Source: Amycolatopsis sp. FBCC-B4732
GTDB taxonomy: Bacteria; Actinomycetota; Actinomycetes; Mycobacteriales; Pseudonocardiaceae
Direction of reading: 5' to 3'
DNA: 64,000 nt
NCBI RefSeq assembly: GCF_023008405.1
Contig: NZ_CP095376.1
Coordinates: 8,226,501-8,290,500, forward strand
The position numbers were made by a program, and so were the translations under genes. Below are positions 42,135 to 50,749 of this stretch, in pieces (the first letter of the stretch is position 1; every line of letters begins with the position of its first letter). The notes below the pieces were generated by a model. It made no database searches. It was not told the DNA's origin and was given only the letters and a program-made list of their open reading frames with translations.

Positions 42135-43223
42135 ATGGGCGAGAACCGCCGCGTACGGGTGGCCATCGTGGGCGTCGGCAACTGCGCGGCGTCGCTGGTC
42201 CAGGGAGTCCAGTACTACCGCGACGCGGACCCGGCCACCCGCGTCCCCGGTCTGATGCACGTCGACTTCGGCGGGTACCACGTCCGCGACATCGAGTTCG
42301 TCGCCGCGTTCGACGTGGACGCCAAGAAGGTCAGCCGCGACCTGTCCGAGGCGATCTTCGCCTCGGAGAACAACACCATCAAGATCGCCGACGTGCCGCC
42401 GCTCGGCGTCACCGTCCAGCGCGGCCACACCCACGACGGGCTCGGCCGCTTCTACCGCGAGACGATCGAGGAGTCCGACGAGACCCCGGTCGACATCGTC
42501 GCCGCGCTGCGCGAGGCCGAGGCCGACGTGCTCGTGTCGTACCTGCCCGTCGGCTCCGAGGTGGCGGACAAGTTCTACGCCCAGGCCGCGATCGACGCCG
42601 GCGTGGCGTTCGTCAACGCGCTGCCGGTGTTCATCGCCTCCGACCCCGAGTGGGCGAAGAAGTTCGAAGACGCCGGCGTCCCGATCGTCGGCGACGACAT
42701 CAAGTCCCAGGTCGGCGCCACCATCACGCACCGCGTGCTGGCGAAGCTGTTCGAGGACCGCGGCGTCCAGCTCGACCGGACGATGCAGCTCAACGTGGGC
42801 GGAAACATGGACTTCCTGAACATGAAGGAGCTCGAGCGGCTCGAGTCGAAGAAGATCTCGAAGACCCAGGCCGTCACCTCGCAGGTCGACCGCGACCTCG
42901 GCAAGGGCAACGTCCACATCGGACCGTCGGACTACGTGCAGTGGCTCGACGACCGCAAGTGGGCCTACGTCCGGCTCGAGGGCCGCGCCTTCGGCGACGT
43001 GCCGCTGAACCTGGAGTACAAGCTCGAGGTGTGGGACTCGCCGAACTCGGCGGGCATCATCATCGACGCGGTCCGCGCGGCGAAGATCGCGAAGGACCGC
43101 GGCATCGGCGGCCCGATCCTGTCCGCCTCCTCCTACTTCATGAAGTCGCCGCCGGAGCAGTACGACGACTCGACCGCGCGCGACGCCGTCGAGAAGTTCA
43201 TCCGCGGCGAGATCGAGCGGTAA
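42135..43223 (+). CDS. ino1: inositol-3-phosphate synthase
   Basis: The 362-residue enzyme converts glucose 6-phosphate to 1D-myo-inositol 3-phosphate with NAD, the first step toward phosphatidylinositol, mannosides and mycothiol. The Rossmann motif V-G-V-G-N-C-A-A-S lies at 12-20, and the catalytic region holds [10 protein letters not shown] near 190 and [10 protein letters not shown] near 215. The length is the actinobacterial short type. A strong AAGGAG precedes the ATG, and a strong terminator follows. It lies 72 bases after padR. Confidence 0.96.
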   Translation: MGENRRVRVAIVGVGNCAASLVQGVQYYRDADPATRVPGLMHVDFGGYHVRDIEFVAAFDVDAKKVSRDLSEAIFASENNTIKIADVPPLGVTVQRGHTHDGLGRFYRETIEESDETPVDIVAALREAEADVLVSYLPVGSEVADKFYAQAAIDAGVAFVNALPVFIASDPEWAKKFEDAGVPIVGDDIKSQVGATITHRVLAKLFEDRGVQLDRTMQLNVGGNMDFLNMKELERLESKKISKTQAVTSQVDRDLGKGNVHIGPSDYVQWLDDRKWAYVRLEGRAFGDVPLNLEYKLEVWDSPNSAGIIIDAVRAAKIAKDRGIGGPILSASSYFMKSPPEQYDDSTARDAVEKFIRGEIER

Positions 43224-43235
43224 AACAGACCTGCT

Positions 43236-43272
43236 CCAAGAAGGCCGTCACCGCTGGTGACGGCTTTCTTGG
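43236..43272 (+). terminator. terminator after ino1
   Basis: A 17-base-pair stem with one G-T pair (arms 43236-43252 and 43256-43272) and a 3-base loop lies 13 bases after the ino1 stop. Confidence 0.88.
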
Positions 43273-43316
43273 CGTGGTGCACTAAACCGGTGGGGCGGGG
43301 TGCGCGTTGGCGGGGT

Positions 43317-43847
43317 GTGAGTGCGAGCGTGGGCGAAAGCGTGCCGGGGGACCTGGGCGCGCCGACCTTCCACGACCTGTTCCGGGAGTACTTCGGCCAG
43401 ATGACCCGGCTGGCGCACTTGCTCGGCGCGGACGACGGCGAGAACGTCGCCCAAGAGGCCTTCGTCAAGCTCCACCAGCGCTGGGACTCGCTCAGCGACC
43501 ACACCCGGGTGGCCGGCTACCTGCGCACGACCGTGGTGAACATGTCTCGGTCGCGCACGCGCCACCTGCGCGTGGTCCGGCGCACCCCGCAGGACCGGCC
43601 GCCGGACGAGCTGTCGGCCGAGGTCCGGGCGGTCGCCAACTGGGAGCACCAGCAGCTGCGCGCGGTGCTGGAAAAGCTCTCGAGGCGACAGCGCGAGGTC
43701 CTCGTGCTGAGGTATTGGCTGGACCTGAGCACGGCGGCCATCGCGGAGACGCTCGGCATCTCGCCCGGCACCGTGAAGGCGACCACCCACCACGCGATGG
43801 AGAACCTGCGCAAGCACTTGGGGGACGACCTGGGAGGTGAGCGATGA
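43317..43847 (+). CDS. SigE-family (ECF-type) RNA polymerase sigma factor
   Basis: The 176-residue protein has sigma region 2 (F-H-D-L-F-R-E-Y-F-G ... A-Q-E-A-F-V-K-L-H-Q-R-W) and region 4 (L-S-R-R-Q-R-E-V-L-V-L-R-Y-W-L-D-L-S-T-A-A-I-A-E-T-L-G-I) with the S-P-G-T-V-K recognition helix. This is the actinobacterial SigE-type ECF group. GTG 43317 begins just upstream of region 2; a GTG at 43329 is possible. Its stop overlaps the ATG of a membrane protein that probably holds or tethers it. Confidence 0.85.
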   Translation: MSASVGESVPGDLGAPTFHDLFREYFGQMTRLAHLLGADDGENVAQEAFVKLHQRWDSLSDHTRVAGYLRTTVVNMSRSRTRHLRVVRRTPQDRPPDELSAEVRAVANWEHQQLRAVLEKLSRRQREVLVLRYWLDLSTAAIAETLGISPGTVKATTHHAMENLRKHLGDDLGGER

Positions 43848-44566
43848 CCGACCTCGAACGCAAGCTGGCCGACGCACTGCGGGACCAGGCCGCGGAGGTC
43901 GCGCCCAACCTCGACGCGGCCTGGGCGGAGCAGCAGCGCAGGCAGCGCCGGCCGCACCGCCGCCGCCGGGCCGCCGTGTGGATCGCGCCGCTGGCCGCCG
44001 TCCTGGTGGTGCTGACCAGCGTCTCGATCGTCACCCAGGTCACCACGGCCCAGTCGCCGCCGCCGGAGCCGGCGACGCGCCCGGGGCAGGACCTGGTGCT
44101 CGCCACCCCCGAGATCACGCCGGCGAACCTGAGCGGCGGCGGCGAGCCGGTCGCCCTCACCGACTTCGCGGGCCAGACGGAAGCCTGGACCTCCTTCGCG
44201 CTCAACCCCCAGGACCCCGCGGGCCGGCCGCTGCTCTGCGTCTCGGCGTTCGTCAAGGGGCTGACCCACGGCGGCGGCGCGCAGTACGGCATCGAGTCGC
44301 CGTCGTGCGTCCCGCTGGCGGACGGCGTCGTGCGGGCCGGGTACGTCGGCAAGCCCGGTGGCCCGCTGCCGGCCGGCAAGGCGGTCTACCTCGCCGACCC
44401 GTCGGTGCGGGTGCTGCGCCTCTACGACGGGGCCGGCGACCTGAGCTCGGCCAAGGAGGTCGGCACGCTGGGGCGCGACCGCGTCTACCTCGCCGACGTC
44501 AAGCCGGGGTCACCGCCGGTGCGCTACGACGTCAACCCAAGCCCAGCGCACCCGGCAAGCCGGTGA
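43844..44566 (+). CDS. membrane protein coupled to the SigE-family sigma factor
   Basis: A 240-residue protein with a cytosolic N-terminus of about 40 residues (E-R-K-L-A-D-A-L-R-D-Q-A-A-E-V, then an Arg-rich stretch), one TM helix near 44-66, a Pro-rich linker and an extracytoplasmic domain of about 150 residues with two Cys (L-L-C-V-S and S-C-V-P). Overlap with the sigma gene (ATGA) and topology suggest an anti-sigma-like role, but no zinc-type anti-sigma motif is present. The last 35 bases overlap the convergent HAD phosphatase gene. Confidence 0.65.
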   Translation: MTDLERKLADALRDQAAEVAPNLDAAWAEQQRRQRRPHRRRRAAVWIAPLAAVLVVLTSVSIVTQVTTAQSPPPEPATRPGQDLVLATPEITPANLSGGGEPVALTDFAGQTEAWTSFALNPQDPAGRPLLCVSAFVKGLTHGGGAQYGIESPSCVPLADGVVRAGYVGKPGGPLPAGKAVYLADPSVRVLRLYDGAGDLSSAKEVGTLGRDRVYLADVKPGSPPVRYDVNPSPAHPASR

Positions 44567-45170
44567 TTTCCGCCACCACCGCCGTCGCCTGCGCGAGCAC
44601 CTCGGGATCCGGCGGGAAGTGCGGGTTCGGCACCGCGTACACGGCCATCTTCGCCGCCAGCGCGGACCGGAGCCCGTTCGTCGTGTCCTCCACGGCGGCG
44701 CAGTCCTCCGGGGCCACGCCCAGCAGCTCGGCCGCCCGCAGGTAGACGTCCGGTGCCGGTTTCCCGGCGCCGACCTGCTCGGACGACACCGCCGCGCCGA
44801 CCGGGAGGCCGGTCACGTCGAGGAAGCCCTTGATCAGGATCACCGGCGACGAGCTCGCGATCGCCACCGGCCAGCGCGCCGACACCTGCCGCACGACGTC
44901 CACGGCACCCGGGATCAGCGGCGGTTCCGCGGCGTACCGGGCGGCCATCCGCTTGACGACGATCGTCGCGATCTCGGCCGGGGTCGTCCGCGCGCCGAGC
45001 TCTTCCACCAGGTAGCGGGCCCATTCCGGGGTGCTCATCCCCTGCTGCGCCCGGGTCGCCTCCTCGCGCCAGGTGCCCCCGTGCTCGGCGACGACCGCGC
45101 GCCGCACCTCGTCCCAGATCCGCTCGGAATCCACCAGCACGCCGTCGAGGTCGAAGATCACCGCGTCCAT
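44532..45170 (-). CDS. HAD-family phosphatase (beta-phosphoglucomutase-like)
   Basis: A 212-residue cytosolic phosphatase with all four HAD motifs: nucleophile in D-L-D-G-V-L-V-D-S at 7-15, Ser/Thr in I-A-S-S-S-P near 104, Lys in A-G-K-P-A-P-D near 137 and E-D-T-T-N-G near 163. The cap domain is the alpha-helical type of sugar-phosphate phosphatases and mutases. The stop region overlaps the sigma-linked gene in convergent orientation. Substrate not predictable. Confidence 0.87.
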   Translation of the reverse strand: MDAVIFDLDGVLVDSERIWDEVRRAVVAEHGGTWREEATRAQQGMSTPEWARYLVEELGARTTPAEIATIVVKRMAARYAAEPPLIPGAVDVVRQVSARWPVAIASSSPVILIKGFLDVTGLPVGAAVSSEQVGAGKPAPDVYLRAAELLGVAPEDCAAVEDTTNGLRSALAAKMAVYAVPNPHFPPDPEVLAQATAVVAEITGLPGALGLG

Positions 45171-45198
45171 GCCCCGAGCCTAGCTTGTGAGAGGAGTT

Positions 45199-45238
45199 AC
45201 TTAGCCACCCTTACTAATTTTTGTTAGCCTGGCTAAGT
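45199..45238. promoter_or_regulatory. MarR operator abutting the start codon
   Basis: The palindrome TTAGCC-T-GGCTAA (45224-45236) ends one base before the GTG at 45237. A further TTAGCC half site lies at 45201-45206, so that ACTTAGCCA (45199-45207) and TGGCTAAGT (45230-45238) form perfect 9-bp arms 22 bases apart. The A/T-rich spacer (TTACTAATTTTTGTTAG) is a plausible core promoter. With no ribosome site between operator and GTG, a leaderless transcript is likely. Confidence 0.65.
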
Positions 45239-45695
45239 GACTTCCCCGATCGCCGACCTCGCCCACCGGCTGCGGCCGCTGGTCTTCCGGCTGTACCACC
45301 AGGTGCGCCGCCAGACCCCGCAGCTGTCGCTGACCCTCACCCAGGGATCGGTGCTGAGCGAGCTGGTCAACGGCGGTCCGCGGCGGATGAGCGCGCTGGC
45401 CGAGTTCGAGCAGGTCAAGCTGCCGTCGATGACCGACGTCGTCGGCCGGCTCGAACGGCTCGGCCTGGCGGTCCGCCGCCCGGACCCCGCCGACGGCCGC
45501 GCGGTGCTCGTGGACGTCACCGACGAGGGTCGCCGCTTCTACGCCGAGACGGTGGCCGCCCGGGAGGAGTTCCTCCGCGAGCGGCTCATCGCCATGGACG
45601 ACACCGACCGCGCCGCGATCGAAGCCGCCCTGCCGGCTCTCGCCAAATTGCTCGTCGACACCAAGAAGGAGGAACTGATCAGCGATGAGCGCTGA
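45237..45695 (+). CDS. MarR-family regulator of the adjacent MFS gene
   Basis: A 152-residue MarR protein: helix L-T-L-T-Q-G-S-V-L-S-E-L, recognition helix L-P-S-M-T-D-V-V-G-R-L-E-R-L-G, wing R-R-P-D-P-A-D-G-R-A-V-L-V-D-V-T. GTG 45237 follows the operator directly, with no ribosome site, implying a leaderless message. The 3' end overlaps the MFS gene by 11 bases. Repression of the exporter and release by a drug-like ligand is the expected arrangement. Confidence 0.87.
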   Translation: MTSPIADLAHRLRPLVFRLYHQVRRQTPQLSLTLTQGSVLSELVNGGPRRMSALAEFEQVKLPSMTDVVGRLERLGLAVRRPDPADGRAVLVDVTDEGRRFYAETVAAREEFLRERLIAMDDTDRAAIEAALPALAKLLVDTKKEELISDER

Positions 45696-46902
45696 ACACC
45701 ACTCGAGCCTGCTGGACGCGGTCAAGGGTCAGCCCAAGCAGGTGTGGATCACCGCGTTCGCCGCGGTCATCGCCTTCATGGGGATCGGCCTGGTCGACCC
45801 GATCCTGCTGTCCATCGCCAAGGGCCTGGACGCGACGCCGTCGCAGGTCACCCTGCTCTTCTCGTCCTACCTCGGCGTCCAGGTCATCGCGATGCTGGTG
45901 ACCGGCGCGGCGAGCGCGAAGTTCGGGCCCAAGCGCACGGTGCTGGTCGGGCTGACGCTGATCGTCGCGGCCACCGCCCTGTGCGCGGCCGCCGGGTCGA
46001 TCGAGCAGCTCGTCGGACTGCGCGCGGTCTGGGGCCTCGGCAACGCGTTCTTCATCGCGACGGCGCTTTCGGTGATCGTCGGCGCCGCGACCGGTGGCCA
46101 GTCCGGCGCTATCCTGCTCTACGAAGCCGCGTTGGGTGTCGGCCTGTCGGTCGGCCCGCTGCTGGGCGCGCTGCTCGGCAGCATCTCGTGGCGCGGCCCG
46201 TTCGTCGGCACCGCGATCCTGATGGCCGGCGCGCTCGTGCTGTGCGCGGTGTTCCTGAAGAGCGACAAGCACGAGAAGCGTGACCCGATCAAGCTGCTCG
46301 ACCCGCTTCGCGCGCTGAAGCACACCGGTCTGCTGCGCACCTCCGTCGCCTCGGCGCTCTACACCGCCGCCTTCTTCGCGGTGCTGGCCTGGTCGCCGTT
46401 CGTCCTCGGCTGGAGCGCCATCGCCGTCGGGCTGATCTTCTGCGGCTGGGGCCTGTGCGTCGCGGTCGCGGGGGTCGCGCTGGCCCCGCGGCTGGCCGCC
46501 AAGCTCGGCGAACGGCACGCCGCCGCGGCCGCCGTCTTCGGCTACGCCGTGCTGATGCTGGTGCTCGCCGTGCCGAGCAAGCCGGTCCTGGTCGTCGGGA
46601 TCATCGTCTCCGGGCTGGTCTCCGGCCTGCTGAACACGCTGTTCACCGGCACCGCGATGTCGATCAGCGACGCGCCGCGCCCGGTCGCGAGCGCGGGCTA
46701 CAACTTCTGCCGCTGGCTGGGCGGCGCGGTGGCCGCGACGCTGGTCGGGCACGTCGCCGAGTGGTTCGGTTCGCCGCAGGCACCGTTCGTCGTGTCGGCC
46801 ATCCTGTGCGTCGCCGCCGGTGTCCTGCTCTCGCTGCGGGAGAAGAAGGCGGACCCGCACACCGTGCCGGCGGAAGCGGTGCTCGTCGGCGAGGAGTTCT
46901 GA
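45685..46902 (+). CDS. MFS transporter, 12-TM drug-exporter type
   Basis: A 405-residue transporter with about 12 TM helices in two halves of six. TM1 carries M-G-I-G-L-V-D-P-I-L; the loop after TM2 has the motif S-A-K-F-G-P-K-R-T; the TM5 region holds G-V-G-L-S-V-G-P-L-L-G, the motif C of antiporters. Co-transcription with the MarR gene predicts ligand-induced efflux. Substrate unknown. Confidence 0.85.
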   Translation: MSAEHHSSLLDAVKGQPKQVWITAFAAVIAFMGIGLVDPILLSIAKGLDATPSQVTLLFSSYLGVQVIAMLVTGAASAKFGPKRTVLVGLTLIVAATALCAAAGSIEQLVGLRAVWGLGNAFFIATALSVIVGAATGGQSGAILLYEAALGVGLSVGPLLGALLGSISWRGPFVGTAILMAGALVLCAVFLKSDKHEKRDPIKLLDPLRALKHTGLLRTSVASALYTAAFFAVLAWSPFVLGWSAIAVGLIFCGWGLCVAVAGVALAPRLAAKLGERHAAAAAVFGYAVLMLVLAVPSKPVLVVGIIVSGLVSGLLNTLFTGTAMSISDAPRPVASAGYNFCRWLGGAVAATLVGHVAEWFGSPQAPFVVSAILCVAAGVLLSLREKKADPHTVPAEAVLVGEEF

Positions 46903-46921
46903 CCCGCCGTTCGGGCCAGTC

Positions 46922-46943
46922 GTACACCCGCCGTTCACCTGAA
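46922..46943 (+). promoter_or_regulatory. PHO-box-like direct repeat upstream of phoX
   Basis: Two 11-base direct units, GTACACCCGCC (46922-46932) and GTTCACCTGAA (46933-46943), match the PhoP direct-repeat unit GTTCACC known from Streptomyces PHO boxes (one mismatch in the first). They lie about 70 bases upstream of a PhoX phosphatase gene. PhoP-dependent induction under phosphate limitation is inferred. Confidence 0.6.
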
Positions 46944-47010
46944 TGTCTGGAATGGCTGGTTTGGGAGGCTTACGGTCGGTTCGTTCCCGAACTCCCACCA
47001 TGGAGGCCTC

Positions 47011-49068
47011 GTGCCCGACCGTCTGCTTCCGCTCCTGCCCGTCCACCCGGGCGGCCGTTCCCCGATCACCTGCGAATACCGCTGCGGCAACGCCTGTGCC
47101 CACCCCGAGCCGAACGAGTCCGGGAACGAGTACTTCGGCGACGTCGTGAAGGACATCTCCCGCCGCGGGGCCTTCAAGGCCGGCGCCGTGATGGCCGCCG
47201 CCGCGGGCGGGTTCGCGGCGCTTTCGGGGACCGCGGCCGCCGCGCCCGCGCGAAAGCCGCCACGTCCGGTGCCCGGCACCGACTTCGACCCGGTCCCGCC
47301 GAACAAGCTCGACGCGGTCGTCGTCCCGGACGGCTACGCCCAGCGCGTCGTCATCCGCTGGGGCGACCCGGTGGTGCCGGGCGCCCCGGCGTTCGACTTC
47401 ACCCGGCAGACGGCGGCCGCGCAGGCCCAGCAGTTCGGCTACAACAACGACTTCGTCGGCCTGCTCCCGCAGGACCCGCTGGGCCTGACCAACCTGCTCG
47501 TCGTGAACCACGAGTACACCGCCGAGGTGCACCTGTTCCCGGCCGACCAGTACGACCCGGCGAACCCGACCGAGGAGCAGGTGAAGATCGCCTGGGCGGC
47601 GCACGGCCTGTCGGTGCTGCTGACCCGCCGTGACCCCGTCCACGGCGGCCTCGAGGTCGTGCCGAGCCGGTACGCCCGCCGCATCACGCTCGACACGATC
47701 TTCGAGGTGCGTGGCCCGGCCGCCGGCTCGAAGTACCTGAAGACGTCGGCCGACCCGAGCGGGCGCAGGGTCCGCGGCACGCAGAACAACTGCTCCGGCG
47801 GCGTGACGCCCTGGGGCACAGTGCTTTCCGGCGAAGAGAACATCCACCAGTACTTCGCCAACTCGGAGAAGGTCACCGACCCGGTCGAAGCCGCGCGGCT
47901 GAAGCGGTACGCCATCGGCACCGGCGCGAGCACCCGCAAGTGGGAGCGGTTCGACAAGCGCTGGGACGTCGCGCAGGGGCCGAACGAGCCGAACCGGTTC
48001 GGCTGGGTCGTCGAGATCGACCCGAACGACCCGACGTCGACACCCATCAAGCACACCGCGCTCGGGCGCCTCAAGCACGAGGGCGCCAACATCAAGATCA
48101 CCGCCGACGGCCGCGTCGCCGCGTACACCGGGGACGACGAGCGCTTCGAGTACATCTACAAGTTCGTCTCGAAGGGCAAGTACAAGCCGGGCAAGAGCGC
48201 GCACGCGCGGCGGCACAACTCGGCGTTGCTCGACGAGGGCACTCTGTACGTCGCCCGGTTCACCGGCGACAGCCCGCTTCCGGAGATCGACGGCACCGGC
48301 AAGCTCCCGGCCGACGGCGAGTTCGACGGCGCCGGCGAATGGCTCCCGCTGGCGAGCGGGAACAAGTCCTTTGTGGACGGATTCACCGCCGAAGAGGTCT
48401 ACGTCTTCACCCGGCAGGCGGCCGACAAGGTCGCGGCCACGAAGATGGACCGCCCGGAAGACATCGAGCCGAACCCGGTCAACGGCCGGATCTACGCGGC
48501 GCTGACCAACAACTCCGACCGCGGCGCGGCGGGCAAGGCCGGCGTCGACGAGGTGAACCCCCGCGTGGCCAACAAGAACGGCCAGATCCTGGAGTGGGAA
48601 GAGCACCGCGGTGACGCGGCCTCGACGAGGTTCTCCTGGCGGCTGCTGCTCGTCTGCGGCGACCCGGCCGCGGCCGACACCTATTACGGCGGCTTCGACA
48701 AGACCAAGGTCAGCCCGATCTCCTGCCCGGACAACGTGACCTTCGACCGCCACGGCAACCTGTGGATCTCCACCGACGGCAACGCGCTCGGCGCGAACGA
48801 CGGCCTGTTCTCGGTGCCGGTCACCGGGCCGGAGCGCGGGCACGTCAAGCAGTTCCTGTCGGTGCCGCCGGGCGCCGAGACGTGCGGCCCGAACGTCACC
48901 GACCACGTGGTGCTCGTCGCGGTCCAGCACCCCGGCGAGAACGCGGCGAGCTCGGCGAACCCGACGTCGCACTGGCCGGACGGCGGCACGGCGCAGCCGC
49001 GGCCGTCGCTCGTCTCGGTGTGGAAGAAGGGCCGCTTCGGACTGCCGGGCCGCATCGGCGAGCGCTGA
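47011..49068 (+). CDS. phoX: PhoX-type alkaline phosphatase (DUF839), Tat-exported
   Basis: The 685-residue protein has the characteristic PhoX N-terminus with Cys-rich C-E-Y-R-C-G-N-A-C, then a Tat signal I-S-R-R-G-A-F-K at 49-56 and an A-rich h-region. The mature six-bladed propeller holds iron/calcium-site regions such as N-N-C-S-G-G-V-T-P-W-G-T, S-G-E-E-N near 275 and P-E-D-I-E-P-N near 490. It releases phosphate from organic esters outside the cell. GTG 47011 has GGAGG a few bases upstream. Preceded by a PHO-box-like repeat. Confidence 0.9.
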   Translation: MPDRLLPLLPVHPGGRSPITCEYRCGNACAHPEPNESGNEYFGDVVKDISRRGAFKAGAVMAAAAGGFAALSGTAAAAPARKPPRPVPGTDFDPVPPNKLDAVVVPDGYAQRVVIRWGDPVVPGAPAFDFTRQTAAAQAQQFGYNNDFVGLLPQDPLGLTNLLVVNHEYTAEVHLFPADQYDPANPTEEQVKIAWAAHGLSVLLTRRDPVHGGLEVVPSRYARRITLDTIFEVRGPAAGSKYLKTSADPSGRRVRGTQNNCSGGVTPWGTVLSGEENIHQYFANSEKVTDPVEAARLKRYAIGTGASTRKWERFDKRWDVAQGPNEPNRFGWVVEIDPNDPTSTPIKHTALGRLKHEGANIKITADGRVAAYTGDDERFEYIYKFVSKGKYKPGKSAHARRHNSALLDEGTLYVARFTGDSPLPEIDGTGKLPADGEFDGAGEWLPLASGNKSFVDGFTAEEVYVFTRQAADKVAATKMDRPEDIEPNPVNGRIYAALTNNSDRGAAGKAGVDEVNPRVANKNGQILEWEEHRGDAASTRFSWRLLLVCGDPAAADTYYGGFDKTKVSPISCPDNVTFDRHGNLWISTDGNALGANDGLFSVPVTGPERGHVKQFLSVPPGAETCGPNVTDHVVLVAVQHPGENAASSANPTSHWPDGGTAQPRPSLVSVWKKGRFGLPGRIGER

Positions 49069-49140
49069 CGGGCCCAGGTTCACTCTGAAGTGGACGGTTC
49101 TCGGCCGGTGGGGGCCGGTGGCACGCGCCATAGTCGAGGC

Positions 49141-50736
49141 ATGGTCCGTTCGGCGCGCGTGGTGGCAGTGGCGGTGGTGGCGCTCTCCGGGACGGTCGCA
49201 CCCGCGGCCGCCGCGGAGCCGCCGCCGTCGTGCGGCGGGGTGGCCGCCAACCCGAGCGTCGAGGAGACCGCGCGCAACGGCGCCCCCGACGGGTACGTGT
49301 TCACCCCAGCCGCTCCGGTCCCGCCCGGGACGCCGGCCGCGAAGGCGCCGAAGCTGCTGACCGACCAGGCGTACGCCGTCGACGGGCAGCGCTCGGCGCT
49401 CGTCCAGACCCCGGACGGCAAGCCCAGCACCGCCGTCCAGACCGAGAAGTTCGTCCCCGGCGGCGTCTACACGCTGAGCGTCTGGACCGCTTCGCACGCG
49501 CCGGGCAACGGCGCGGCCACCGGCCTGCGGTTCTTCGACGCGACCGGCGCGCAGGTGCAGGAGAGCAAGCTCGCCGTCGACCACTACGCGGGCGACGGCC
49601 GGCTGGCCCGGCAGGACTTCCCGGCCGCGACCGCGCCGGCGAAGGCCACCGCGGTCAAGTTCTTCACCACCACCAGCCTGGAGCGGCTGCGCTGGGACTG
49701 CGTCGACCTCAAGCTGGCCGCGTACTCGGTGAAGAAGGAAGTGCAGAACCCGGCGACCGGCGCGTGGGGCTCGTTCGCGACGGTCACCGCGGGCGAAACC
49801 GCGCACTACCGGATCACCGTGACGAACGACGGCACCGAGGACCTGACCGGGATCGCGGTGCAGGACCCGTGGTGCCCGGCACCGGTCGAGCCGTTCACGC
49901 TGGCCGCGGGCGCGAACAAGCAGCTGACCTGCGACCACCCGGACCTCACGGTGGCCGACAACGGGCACGTCAACACGGCGAAGGTGACCGGCGTGCACCA
50001 CCCGGGCGGCACGCTCGGCGACAAGACCGCGTCGGCGACGATCACCGTCCTGCCGCCGCCGGCGATCGCGAAGATCGGCGACTTCGTCTGGGCCGACCGC
50101 AACCGCGACGGCCTCCAGGACCCGGACGAACCCGGCGTCGCCGGCGTGAAGGTGACGCTGAAGGACGGCGCGGGCGGCACGGTCGGCACCGCGACCACGG
50201 ACGCCGCCGGGAAGTACGGCTTCGAGAAGCTGAAGGACGGCACCTACCAGGTCTGCTTCACCATCCCGGCCGACCACCTCGCGACCCGCCAGGACGCCGG
50301 CGCCGACGATCGCGATTCGGACGCGGACGCCGGCGGCTGCACCGCGCCGCGCACGGTCGGCGGCCCGTCCCACGAGGACTTCGGCGCCGACCTCGGGCTG
50401 GTCACCCCGGCGAACCGGATCGGCGACTTCGCCTGGACCGACACCGACGGCAACGGCCTCCAGGACCCGGGCGAGCCCGGTCTTGCCGGCGTCAAGGCGG
50501 TGCTGAGCAACGGAGTCAGCGTCGTCACCGGCCCGGACGGCGCGTACGCCTTCACCGGTCTCGAAGACGGCAGCTACCAGGTCTGCTTCACGGCGGAGGG
50601 GCACAAGCCGACGAAGAAGGACGCCGGCGACGACGCGAAGGACTCCGACGCGGACCCGGCGACGGGCTGCGCGGACCCCCGGACGCTCGGTCCCGGCGCG
50701 CGCGACGACCACACGGTCGACGTCGGCTTCGCCTAG
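49141..50736 (+). CDS. secreted SdrD B-like / DUF11-like surface protein
   Basis: A 531-residue protein with a signal peptide cleaved near A-A-A-A-E (residue 25). An N-terminal carbohydrate-module-like jelly roll (about 30-200) precedes a DUF11-type domain (about 200-300, ending in T-A-S-A-T-I-T-V-L-P-P-P) and two SdrD B-like (CNA-B type) repeats beginning I-G-D-F-V-W-A-D-R-N-R-D-G-L-Q-D and I-G-D-F-A-W-T-D-T-D-G-N-G-L-Q-D, each with a calcium-binding Asp pattern. No LPxTG anchor or C-terminal TM, so it is probably released or wall-associated. ATG 49141 directly begins the signal. Confidence 0.8.
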   Translation: MVRSARVVAVAVVALSGTVAPAAAAEPPPSCGGVAANPSVEETARNGAPDGYVFTPAAPVPPGTPAAKAPKLLTDQAYAVDGQRSALVQTPDGKPSTAVQTEKFVPGGVYTLSVWTASHAPGNGAATGLRFFDATGAQVQESKLAVDHYAGDGRLARQDFPAATAPAKATAVKFFTTTSLERLRWDCVDLKLAAYSVKKEVQNPATGAWGSFATVTAGETAHYRITVTNDGTEDLTGIAVQDPWCPAPVEPFTLAAGANKQLTCDHPDLTVADNGHVNTAKVTGVHHPGGTLGDKTASATITVLPPPAIAKIGDFVWADRNRDGLQDPDEPGVAGVKVTLKDGAGGTVGTATTDAAGKYGFEKLKDGTYQVCFTIPADHLATRQDAGADDRDSDADAGGCTAPRTVGGPSHEDFGADLGLVTPANRIGDFAWTDTDGNGLQDPGEPGLAGVKAVLSNGVSVVTGPDGAYAFTGLEDGSYQVCFTAEGHKPTKKDAGDDAKDSDADPATGCADPRTLGPGARDDHTVDVGFA

Positions 50737-50749
50737 TTACGGTGGGGGT

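Noticed and set aside
45679-50712. An open frame of about 1677 codons on the minus strand
   Set aside because: It runs antisense through the MFS, phoX and SdrD genes, all of which have clear motifs, and crosses intergenic regions and a PHO-box-like site.
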